Below, one piece after another: positions 1 through 5,689 of a stretch of 7,190 nucleotides of DNA. A program made the position numbers and the translations under genes. Origin of the DNA: Sphingomonadales bacterium (GTDB lineage Bacteria > Pseudomonadota > Alphaproteobacteria > Sphingomonadales > Sphingomonadaceae); assembly GCA_025360285.1 (NCBI GenBank), contig JANYCM010000176.1:1-7190 (forward strand), written 5' to 3'. Below the pieces are notes generated by a model. It did no database searches and was not told where the DNA came from. It saw only the letters and a list, made by a program, of their open reading frames with translations. How positions within the stretch are numbered: the first letter of the stretch is position 1; every line of letters starts with the position of its first letter.

Positions 1-2
1 TT

Positions 3-107
3 CATACGGCCATCACGGCCGTAGGCGCCGCGGAACCGGTGGCGCCGGTCGGCGCAATGCGGACGCTGTGGCGGCGGCTGGTCGGAACCGAAGCCGACCA
101 GGCCTAA
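3..107 (+). CDS. Probable C-terminal end of a convergent gene, 5' part outside window
   Basis: This frame enters from the left edge and ends in TAA at 105-107. It encodes 34 visible residues ending AMRTLWRRLVGTEADQA. About 28 of 34 codons end in G or C, like the genes here, and the ending is protein-like. Another plus frame is also open here but gives Arg/Gly-rich sequence typical of a shadow. Only 22 nt separate it from the stop of the converging small membrane protein gene. That gap contains the 12-bp perfect palindrome GCCGGCGCCGGC (117-128), possibly a shared weak termination hairpin. The product cannot be named from this fragment. Confidence 0.45.
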   Translation, partial: HTAITAVGAAEPVAPVGAMRTLWRRLVGTEADQA

Positions 108-129
108 GTTCCAGGGGCCGGCGCCGGCG

Positions 130-459
130 CTATTTGTCCGACGCGGGTGCCTGTTCGGGCTTTTCGACCGTCATTTCGGGAACTGTGATCGTCACCGTCT
201 TGCGATGCATGTCGATCTTCGCGGTGTTGACTTCGATCTTCGGAATCTGCCCGCCCTCGATCGCCACATGCGGCGGTTGCAGGCTGCCGATACTGTCGAT
301 CCGCACCAGGCCCAGCGCCAAGGCCGCCGCCGCCACGGCGATGATGATGATCAGCAACAACAGGATGAAGCGGCCAAAGCCGGACCCGTGCGACACGGTC
401 GACGCGCCGCCCTGATTTGTGGCGGTATCGGGGGGCAGGCGATCATCACGGCCGGTCAT
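130..459 (-). CDS. Small single-span membrane protein of unknown function
   Basis: I do not recognise this protein. It has 109 residues. The polar, Gly/Thr-rich N-terminus (1-29) is followed by one very hydrophobic segment (about 30-52, FILLLLIIIIAVAAAALALGLV). The periplasmic part of ~57 residues has alternating hydrophobic residues suggesting a few beta strands (PHVAIEGGQIPKIEVNTAKI, then KTVTITVPEMTVEKP) and a charged end. The start at 459 is supported by AAGGA seven nt upstream. The same frame is open up to an ATG at 576, but that would begin inside the puf terminator. It lies beyond the terminator, so it probably has its own promoter; I found no convincing -35/-10. Any link with photosynthesis rests only on position. 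Confidence 0.75.
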   Translation of the reverse strand: MTGRDDRLPPDTATNQGGASTVSHGSGFGRFILLLLIIIIAVAAAALALGLVRIDSIGSLQPPHVAIEGGQIPKIEVNTAKIDMHRKTVTITVPEMTVEKPEQAPASDK

Positions 460-500
460 CGGGGCATCCTTGGTTAGACATGGATGAAACCGATGCGAGG

Positions 501-514
501 GCGGAAGGTTCCGC
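501..514. other. Short inverted repeat upstream of the small membrane protein gene
   Basis: GCGGAA-GG-TTCCGC has perfect 6-bp arms around two bases and lies about 42-55 nt before the start codon of the small membrane protein. It could be a regulator site, or chance in G+C-rich DNA. No known consensus is claimed. Confidence 0.3.
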
Positions 515-559
515 AATCCTGCCAGCAAAGGCGCCGCCGCACCCACGGCGATCCGTGAC

Positions 560-594
560 AAAACGGCCCGGCGCATTGCTGCACCGGGCCGCTT
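560..594 (-). terminator. Rho-independent terminator of the puf operon
   Basis: On the minus strand CGGCCCGGTGC pairs with GCGCCGGGCCG (11 bp, one G-U), with the loop AGCAAT. The run TTTT follows directly. It starts about 40 nt after the pufC stop, with no gene between. Confidence 0.88.
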
Positions 595-631
595 GTCGTC
601 AGGGCTGATACCGCCCCCGAGTCATCAAGTA

Positions 632-1744
632 TCAGCCGGCGGGCTTGGCCGTATCGGCGGCGGCCGCCACCGGCACGGCATCTGCTGGCGCCGGCGGTGC
701 GGCCGGTCCGGCGACCGGTGTTCCCTTCAGGCCCGGATAGTCCTTGAGCATCGGGTAACCGCCCAGGGGCTTGTTCACGCCCTGGTGGCAGGTGGTGCAA
801 TAGATCTTGCGGGGATCACCCGCCGGACCGCGGCGATTGGCCGGCCATACGTCACCCAAGGCACTGATATAATTATCATTGCTGTCACGCACCATGCGGA
901 TGCCATACCAGGCCGACACGCGCTGGGTGCGGGATTGCGACCAGTTCGCGAAGTTCTGGGTGTTATGGCAATAGGTGCAATTGACCCCCAGGCCCTGCGA
1001 CATGTGCATCATCAGGCCATAAGTCTTCTCGGTGGTTTCGATGGGGCTCTTGTAGCTGCTGGGATAGGCACTGGTCGCCTGCACCCGGATCTGGTTCTTG
1101 CCCTGCAGCAACGCCGAGAACGGATCATTGGGCAAGGACGCATAGGCGACGGTTTGTGCCGGGGCGTTCTGGCCATGATGATTGCCATTCAGGCGGTTCG
1201 GTTCGGGCAGGCTTTCCGACCAGTTATACTTGGGCACCGGCTGGCCGCGATGGCAGGTCCAGCAGGTAACGCCAGCATTGCCGCCGGTGTTGAGGCTGGC
1301 CTGGAAATGCGGTCGCCAGGTCGAATTGATGTTGCGCGTCATCTGCAACATCTTGCGCGCCACGACCTTGGTGTATTTCTCGTCGGACGCCATGTTTTCC
1401 GGGTTGTGGCAATAATTGCAGCCGCCATTGGCCACCGTGCCGTCCGGCGCCACCCAATTGGTGATCGACGCCATCGTATAGTTGAATTCCTCGGTGGACA
1501 GGTCGCCGAGCACCTTGACGTTCTGATAGGTTTCCTTGGCGCGCGGGCCCTGGAGCATATCGGGCGTCAGCGGATAGGGCGGATCGGGCACCTTGCCGAC
1601 CACCGCCATGGTGCTCTTGTTGGCGACCTGGAAGGTGCCGGCGCCGCGCGGCCCGGTCTGTTCGACGACCTTGGTGCCGAATTCACATCCTGCCAGCAAA
1701 AATGCCGGCAGGATGATGGCGAGAGAGACGAGTTTGCGCGTCAT
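632..1744 (-). CDS. pufC: Reaction-centre tetraheme cytochrome c subunit (lipoprotein)
   Basis: PufC sits on the periplasmic face of the reaction centre and returns electrons to the oxidised special pair, taking them from soluble carriers such as cytochrome c2. It has 370 residues. A signal peptide ends in the lipobox LLAGC, with Cys20 the likely lipidated residue, so it is membrane-anchored. Four CxxCH heme sites are present: CNYCH (109-113), CWTCH (161-165), CTYCH (256-260) and CTTCH (316-320). By spacing to the Blastochloris viridis cytochrome, the sixth ligands are probably Met91, Met132 and Met245 for hemes 1-3 and His146 for heme 4. The tail after about residue 341 is Ala/Pro-rich (GPAAPPAPADAVPVAAAAD) and probably disordered. 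The start at 1744 overlaps the pufM stop by ATGA; a start 27 codons upstream would destroy the signal peptide. A terminator follows ~40 nt downstream. Confidence 0.97.
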   Translation of the reverse strand: MTRKLVSLAIILPAFLLAGCEFGTKVVEQTGPRGAGTFQVANKSTMAVVGKVPDPPYPLTPDMLQGPRAKETYQNVKVLGDLSTEEFNYTMASITNWVAPDGTVANGGCNYCHNPENMASDEKYTKVVARKMLQMTRNINSTWRPHFQASLNTGGNAGVTCWTCHRGQPVPKYNWSESLPEPNRLNGNHHGQNAPAQTVAYASLPNDPFSALLQGKNQIRVQATSAYPSSYKSPIETTEKTYGLMMHMSQGLGVNCTYCHNTQNFANWSQSRTQRVSAWYGIRMVRDSNDNYISALGDVWPANRRGPAGDPRKIYCTTCHQGVNKPLGGYPMLKDYPGLKGTPVAGPAAPPAPADAVPVAAAADTAKPAG

Positions 1745-2712
1745 TGCGGTGCCCCCGGAAGCGTGGCGGGATCGACAACACCGGTCGCCGGATAGGCCAG
1801 CGCAAAATGATGTTCGACAGCCCAAAGATACCAGTTATCGACCGCCGTGCCGGTCAGCAGGATGCCGATGCCGCCGGTCAGCGTCGTCAGCACCGCGAAC
1901 CACCAGGCCCAGCGATGGATCGATTCCATGGTGGCGTTGAAACCCATTGTCCAGCGCCAGAACAGCGCAGCGCGTTCTGACGCAGTGCCGCGATCGGTGA
2001 TCTGTTCGATCTCGCGTTCACCGCCATAGCGGCCGACGGCCAGGATGGTTGCGCCGTGCATGGCGAACAACAAGGTCGAGCCATAGAGGAAGGTGATCGA
2101 AAGCGCGTGGAACGGGTTGTAGAACAGATTGCCGTAGCGGATGGAGAACGCCGCCGTCCAATCAAGGTGCGGGAAGATGCCGAACGGCACGGCTTCCGAC
2201 CAGCTGCCCATGGCCAGTGGCCGGATGAACCCGAGCACCAGATAGAGCCAGATGGCGGAGGCAAAGGCCCAGGCAACATGGGTGCCCATGTTGAGTTCCT
2301 TGGCGCGGCGATAGGTCCGTGCCCACCACAGCAGCACCGAGGCGGTAAGGAAGAAGCCGGTGATCAGCCACCAGCCGCCTTCATGCAGCGGCGGCAGCAC
2401 CTTCAGCCCATATTTGGCTGGCGGCGGTTCCAGTGACAGCCAGAACAATTGCCGGACGAACTGGATCGGGTCCCAATTGACCTGGGCCCAGAAATTCAGC
2501 CCGATGATGCAGAAGGCCAGCGTGCCGCAGATCAGCGAAGCGAGACCCAGCGTGCCGAGATAGACCGGGCCGATCTGGGTGCCGCCCAGCTTGCCCATCC
2601 AATAGGTGTAGCCGAACGGCCCGAAGCGCGTGTCGTTATGCGGGCCGAGGGGGACGCCGGGTTCGAATTCGCCGCGGAGTTGAACCTGGGTAAAGATATT
2701 TTGGTAAGCCAT
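1741..2712 (-). CDS. pufM: Photosynthetic reaction centre M subunit
   Basis: This is the M chain of the reaction centre, with five membrane helices, forming the heterodimer with PufL. It has 323 residues. Numbering coincides exactly with R. sphaeroides M at the functional sites: His182 (accessory BChl), His202 (special pair), Tyr210, His219, Glu234 and His266 (iron ligands), Trp252 (QA pocket) and Ala260. Signatures are MAYQNIFTQVQ, GFIRPLAMGSWSEAVPFGIF, NLFYNPFHALS and ERAALFWRWTMGFNATMES. The frame is open for 33 more codons upstream into pufL, but the start at 2712 is chosen because the protein there begins like all PufM and has GGGGAG eight nt upstream. The C-terminus runs about 15 residues beyond that of R. 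sphaeroides (ends VVDPATLPGAPQ), as I remember it. The TGA overlaps the pufC ATG (ATGA). Confidence 0.98.
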   Translation of the reverse strand: MAYQNIFTQVQLRGEFEPGVPLGPHNDTRFGPFGYTYWMGKLGGTQIGPVYLGTLGLASLICGTLAFCIIGLNFWAQVNWDPIQFVRQLFWLSLEPPPAKYGLKVLPPLHEGGWWLITGFFLTASVLLWWARTYRRAKELNMGTHVAWAFASAIWLYLVLGFIRPLAMGSWSEAVPFGIFPHLDWTAAFSIRYGNLFYNPFHALSITFLYGSTLLFAMHGATILAVGRYGGEREIEQITDRGTASERAALFWRWTMGFNATMESIHRWAWWFAVLTTLTGGIGILLTGTAVDNWYLWAVEHHFALAYPATGVVDPATLPGAPQ

Positions 2713-2726
2713 GGTCCTGTCTCCCC

Positions 2727-3551
2727 TTAGCGCCAGATCGGCAGGTTGAGCCACCAGGTCCACCATTCCGGCCAGCCGCGTGACCAGAAGGGTCCGGAAA
2801 TGATGATGCACACCGCGCTCCAGAAGGCGGCGTTCAGCGCCAGCAGCAAGCCGACGCGGTGGATACCCAGCGTGCCGACCGAATAGCCGATCAGATCGCG
2901 GAAGAAGGTGTCTTCATATTCGGGCGATTTGACATCGGTGCCTTCGGCCGGGTTGACCGCCGACAGCACCAGCGAACCATGCAGGCCGAGCGCCAGCGCC
3001 GTGGTGAAGAAGAAGCTCACCGCCAGCATATGCGCTGGATTGTAATGGAAATGCAGATATTGGTAGCCGGTGTTCGACACCCAATCGAGGTGGCTGAAAA
3101 TCCCGTAAGGGAAGCCCCAACCCCAGGCACCCATCAGCATCGGCCGGATCACTTCCAGCGATACATAGGCGAAGATGGCGAAACCAAAGGCGAAGGGCAC
3201 ATGATAGCCCATGGCGAGCTTGCGGCAGATTTCGACTTCGCGCAGCGCCCAGCTCGAGAAAGCCCCGACGGCACAGATGGTGATGATCTGCCACAAGCCG
3301 CCGTGGCGCAGCGGCGCCAGTGCCAGGCCATATTTGATGTCGGGCGGCGCAATGCTGATCAGCCAGGGGTTCCAGGTCGGGCCGATGGCGGCGCCGTACA
3401 GGATCAACGCCGTTCCCAGCGTGGCAAAGAAGATCGTCGTGACCCCGAAGAAGCCCACATAGAAGGGGCCAACCCAGAAATCGAAAAGGTCACCGCCGAT
3501 CAGCGTGCCCCCGCGAACGCGATATTTCCGTTCGAAACTCAACAGCGCCAT
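2727..3551 (-). CDS. pufL: Photosynthetic reaction centre L subunit
   Basis: This is the L chain of the type-2 reaction centre, an integral membrane protein with five helices that carries the active electron-transfer branch. It has 274 residues, the normal length. All key residues are present and shifted by +1 from the Rhodobacter sphaeroides numbering: His154 (accessory BChl), His174 (special pair), His191 and His231 (non-heme iron), and Glu105 and Tyr129. Glu213, Asp214 and Ser224 (the proton path and QB pocket, with Phe217) are also intact. Signatures include MALLSFERKYRVRGGTL, LMGAWGWGFPYGIFSHLDW, HYNPAHMLA and YEDTFFRDLIGYS. GGAGG six nt before ATG (3558-3562) supports the start. The stop is 14 nt before pufM. 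Confidence 0.98.
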   Translation of the reverse strand: MALLSFERKYRVRGGTLIGGDLFDFWVGPFYVGFFGVTTIFFATLGTALILYGAAIGPTWNPWLISIAPPDIKYGLALAPLRHGGLWQIITICAVGAFSSWALREVEICRKLAMGYHVPFAFGFAIFAYVSLEVIRPMLMGAWGWGFPYGIFSHLDWVSNTGYQYLHFHYNPAHMLAVSFFFTTALALGLHGSLVLSAVNPAEGTDVKSPEYEDTFFRDLIGYSVGTLGIHRVGLLLALNAAFWSAVCIIISGPFWSRGWPEWWTWWLNLPIWR

Positions 3552-3569
3552 GGCGCACCTCCCCCCGGG

Positions 3570-3585
3570 GCCGCAGAAAGGCGGC
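3570..3585 (-). other. Second smaller stem-loop ahead of pufL
   Basis: GCCGC-CTTTCT-GCGGC is a 5-bp perfect stem with a 6-nt loop, lying seven nt upstream of the pufL ribosome binding site. It may add to the mRNA processing/stability element or affect pufL initiation. Confidence 0.5.
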
Positions 3586-3610
3586 GCGGGCTTTTAGCTG
3601 ATGGTGCGGG

Positions 3611-3640
3611 CGGGCGGGTTCCTGTGGGGGATCCCGCCCG
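3611..3640 (-). other. Strong RNA stem-loop between pufA and pufL
   Basis: CGGGCGGG pairs perfectly with CCCGCCCG (8 bp). Inside, after one A-A mismatch, TCC pairs with GGA, leaving the 6-nt loop CCCACA. There is no U-tract. In Rhodobacter, hairpins at this position shield the upstream pufBA mRNA from 3'-to-5' decay and so raise antenna over reaction-centre expression. The same role is inferred here from position and structure. Confidence 0.8.
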
Positions 3641-3681
3641 TCTCGCCTTACCTCTTACGCAACACAGGAACGCATCAGACG

Positions 3682-3867
3682 TCAGGCCGATGTGCTGGCC
3701 GTGGTCAGCGCGGCTGTGGCGGCCGGCTTGGCGTCGGCGCCATCGAGCCAATTGTAGCGGTTGGTGCTGAGCAGGATGAAGTGAATCAGCACGGCAAGGG
3801 TGAAAAGGAAAATCGCGAGCGCACTCAGGATGCGTTGCGGATTGAAGGTCTGCCAAATTCTCCACAT
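3682..3867 (-). CDS. pufA: Light-harvesting complex 1 (LH1) alpha subunit
   Basis: This is the alpha polypeptide of the core antenna, pairing with PufB. It has 61 residues. MWRIWQTFNPQRIL is the typical amphipathic N-terminus. One span (about 13-35) contains His29 in AVLIHFILLST, the bacteriochlorophyll ligand. The motif NRYNWLDG follows, with Trp40 eleven residues after the histidine, as in LH1 alpha chains. The rest (AKPAATAALTTASTSA) is a low-complexity Ala/Thr tail. The start has AAGGAG overlapping the pufB stop (TAAGGAG), eight nt before ATG. The gene is followed by a 130-nt spacer with strong hairpins before pufL. Confidence 0.96.
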   Translation of the reverse strand: MWRIWQTFNPQRILSALAIFLFTLAVLIHFILLSTNRYNWLDGADAKPAATAALTTASTSA

Positions 3868-3879
3868 TGTATCGTCTCC

Positions 3880-4107
3880 TTAACCGCGGGCCGGCGCGGC
3901 GCGCGTCGCGTCGGCCTGCTTCACCGTCTGTTCGATCTGGGCGAGGGGCTTTGAAGCACCGAGCCAGGGACGCCACGACCAGACGAGGAAGTGGGCGATG
4001 ATCGCCACAAACACAAAAAATGCCGTTGAGGCGACGAAGAGCTTGTGCACTTCCTTCGCTTCGGCGTCGGTCAGGTAGGTACCTGGCCCCAACTTGTTGT
4101 CACTCAT
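3880..4107 (-). CDS. pufB: Light-harvesting complex 1 (LH1) beta subunit
   Basis: This is the beta polypeptide of the core antenna ring around the reaction centre. It binds bacteriochlorophyll a and carotenoid in the cytoplasmic membrane. It has 75 residues. The N-terminal cytoplasmic part LTDAEAKEVHKLFVAS holds the conserved His21. One membrane span (about 24-45) contains His39 in AIIAHFLVW, the axial ligand of the bacteriochlorophyll Mg, and is followed by the signature WRPWL (45-49). After it comes an unusual polar, Ala-rich C-terminal tail of about 25 residues (ASKPLAQIEQ to APARG) that would lie in the periplasm; LH1 beta chains usually end soon after RPWL. The start is set by a strong GGAGG. 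pufA follows after 12 nt. Confidence 0.96.
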   Translation of the reverse strand: MSDNKLGPGTYLTDAEAKEVHKLFVASTAFFVFVAIIAHFLVWSWRPWLGASKPLAQIEQTVKQADATRAAPARG

Positions 4108-4241
4108 CGATTATCCTCCAGTTTATCCGCCGCACGGGGCCGGGAATGGCCTCGCCCGACCGGCAGCTTCGCGGCGTTGGAACCCACCGCAAAGGGGTCG
4201 AGGTCCAGGATTGGACCAAGGTATGGGCGAAAGCCGATCAT
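4104..4241 (-). CDS. 45-codon frame filling the bchZ-pufB spacer (doubtful gene)
   Basis: The frame reads MIGFRPYLGPILDLDPF at its start and ends AADKLEDNR, then TGA. Its ATG overlaps the bchZ stop (ATGA, 4241-4238) and its TGA overlaps the pufB start (ATGA, 4107-4104), so it occupies the spacer exactly. It sits where Rhodobacter carries pufQ, but it has no membrane segment and does not resemble the PufQ I remember. Third-position G/C is about two thirds (30 of 45 codons), which seems lower than in the flanking genes, and no good ribosome binding site precedes it. Any translation would depend on re-initiation after bchZ. It may be a leader frame, a decayed pufQ, or chance in G+C-rich DNA. Confidence 0.3.
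   Translation of the reverse strand: MIGFRPYLGPILDLDPFAVGSNAAKLPVGRGHSRPRAADKLEDNR
4115..4119 (-). promoter_or_regulatory. Ribosome binding site of pufB
   Basis: GGAGG with a 7-nt spacer (ATAATCG) before ATG. It lies within the last codons of the 45-codon spacer frame, and its strength fits the high demand for antenna protein. Confidence 0.8.
4202..4217 (-). other. Inverted repeat in the bchZ-pufB spacer
   Basis: GGTCCA-ATCC-TGGACC is a perfect 6-bp stem with a 4-nt loop, about 100 nt ahead of pufB. It has no U-tract, so it is not a terminator. It could be an operator or an RNA hairpin in the puf leader. Nearer pufB, a second possible fold pairs 4171-4176 with 4128-4133 (CGCCGC/GCGGCG), enclosing a GCCGG/CCGGC pair at 4160-4164 and 4139-4143. 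Confidence 0.45.
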
Positions 4242-5689
4242 GCGGCCTGCGCTTCAAAAAGTCGGGCAGCGGCATAGAGCCGATCCCGGGTAACCTGTTT
4301 TTCGCCAGCATCGCGCGCGGCGCGTTCGGCGGCATCGCGCAGCCGCTTGGCGGCGGAAATGCGCACGAGCACCGGCTGCTTGTCGACCAGCACATCCAGT
4401 TCCGACCGGGCGTCATCTTCCCACGAAACCTGTTCGAGCAGGCGCGAGGGCGTCGCCTCGGCACGGTCCATCTGGCTCGCCAGTGGCAGGATGAAGAACA
4501 GCGCGTCAAACAGCGCGTTGCAGACTTCCTGCACCAGATAGGTGGCGCCCGAATAACCCATGAACGGCGTGCCGGTATGGCGCCGGATGGCAGCGCCGGG
4601 GAAGCTGGCGGGCACATAGATCGAGCGGCTGCCGACCTCGGCCATGTACATGCGTTCGTTATAGCTGCCGAACATGATCAGCGGCGGCTTGGTCTTGATC
4701 GCCTCCAGCACCGCGGCATTGTCGGGCTTGATGCCGGCCGATCGCATGAAGGTGAAAGTGCAGGGCAGCCCCATATCGTCTTCAAGGAAGCTGCGCAGGC
4801 CGCGGGTATAGGTTTCGGTGGCCACCACGGCAAAGCTGGCGGTGCCGAAGAAATCCTGGGTCACCGAACGCCATAAGTCCCACAGCGGCTTGATGGTGGT
4901 GTGCTTTTCGCGCTCGATAAAGGGTTCGGCATCAAGGCCGGTCATCTCGGCGAGCTTGCGCAGGAACAGTGTTGTCGAATTGAGGCCGATCGGTGCCTGA
5001 AGATACGGGCGCTCCAGCGCCTCGCAAAGGCCGCGGCCCCATTCGCGATACATGCAGACGTTGACTTCGGCATCGGCCAGCCGGCGAATGTCGGCGAGGT
5101 GGGTGCCGAGCGGGAACACCATGTTGACCTCGGCACCAATGCCTTCGATCAGCCGGCGAATTTCGGCGAGATCGGACGGCATGTTGAAGGTGCCATACAT
5201 CGGCCCGATGATGTTGACCTTGGGTTTCTGGCCTTCCTTGCGCGGCCGGACCGGCGGCACTTTTTTGGGGCCGAACTGCGTCCACAGCCAGGTCAGGGCG
5301 CGGTCGCCGGCCTGCCATTGGTCTTCATCAATGGTGCGCGGCAGGAAACGTTGGATATTGGTTCCTTCGGGCGTCACGCCGCCGCCGATCATTTCGGCGA
5401 TCGAACCGGTGACGACCACGGCCGGCAATGACGGATCGAGCGTCTTCCACGCCCGCTTCATCGCGCCTTCGGTGCCGTCGCGGCCGAGTTCCTGTTCCGA
5501 AAGGCCGGTGACGACGATCGGCAGTTCGTGCGGTGGCAGGCCATCGGTATAATGCAGCACCGAGGTGACCGGCAGGTTTTCGCAACCGACCGGGCCATCG
5601 ATGATGACCTGCAGGCCCTTGATGGCGGTAAAGGCGTAGACGGCGCCCCAGTAACCGCCGGCCCTGTCATGATCGAGGATCAGGGTCAT
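4238..5689 (-). CDS. bchZ: Chlorophyllide a oxidoreductase subunit Z
   Basis: BchZ is the second subunit of the catalytic component of chlorophyllide a oxidoreductase and partner of BchY; both are related to the nitrogenase NifDK fold. It has 483 residues, about the family length. The N-terminus MTLILDHDRAGGYWGAVYAFTAIKG is followed by DGPVGCENLPVTSVLHY, where Cys36 matches the single BchZ cysteine thought to complete the [4Fe-4S] cluster held by BchY. TGSIAEMIGGGVTPEGTNI and FLPRTIDEDQW are further family signatures. The last ~50 residues (PVLVRISAAKRLRDAAE and on) look like the small C-terminal domain shared with the BchB/ChlB family. The start at 5689 is supported by GGAGG six nt upstream (5696-5700). 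The stop TGA overlaps an ATG by ATGA. bchX and bchC are usually just upstream of bchY and would lie outside the window. Confidence 0.97.
   Translation of the reverse strand: MTLILDHDRAGGYWGAVYAFTAIKGLQVIIDGPVGCENLPVTSVLHYTDGLPPHELPIVVTGLSEQELGRDGTEGAMKRAWKTLDPSLPAVVVTGSIAEMIGGGVTPEGTNIQRFLPRTIDEDQWQAGDRALTWLWTQFGPKKVPPVRPRKEGQKPKVNIIGPMYGTFNMPSDLAEIRRLIEGIGAEVNMVFPLGTHLADIRRLADAEVNVCMYREWGRGLCEALERPYLQAPIGLNSTTLFLRKLAEMTGLDAEPFIEREKHTTIKPLWDLWRSVTQDFFGTASFAVVATETYTRGLRSFLEDDMGLPCTFTFMRSAGIKPDNAAVLEAIKTKPPLIMFGSYNERMYMAEVGSRSIYVPASFPGAAIRRHTGTPFMGYSGATYLVQEVCNALFDALFFILPLASQMDRAEATPSRLLEQVSWEDDARSELDVLVDKQPVLVRISAAKRLRDAAERAARDAGEKQVTRDRLYAAARLFEAQAA

Noticed and set aside
460..576. Longer N-terminus for the small membrane protein starting at 576
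   Set aside because: The start would lie in the puf terminator stem and lacks a ribosome binding site, while the ATG at 459 has AAGGA at good spacing.
593..1795. Plus-strand open frame of 400 codons opposite pufC
   Set aside because: It is antisense to a certain tetraheme cytochrome gene, and its product is His/Gly/Arg/Ile-rich with no recognisable motif. Long antisense frames are expected opposite G/C-third-position codons.
2713..2811. 33-codon N-terminal extension of pufM
   Set aside because: It overlaps the pufL C-terminal coding region, and PufM proteins begin at MAYQNIF or its equivalent, which has its own ribosome binding site.
2859..3770. Plus-strand open frame of 303 codons opposite pufL and the pufA-pufL spacer
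   Set aside because: It is a shadow of pufL with Arg/Gln/Asp-rich composition. It also crosses a hairpin-bearing spacer and pufA, and has no protein-like features.
4108..4237. A true pufQ gene between bchZ and pufB
   Set aside because: The only open frame here has no hydrophobic segment and no resemblance to the PufQ I remember, so the symbol is not assigned.
4094..4876. Plus-strand open frame of 260 codons opposite bchZ and the spacer
   Set aside because: It is antisense to the conserved bchZ coding sequence, with no family features.
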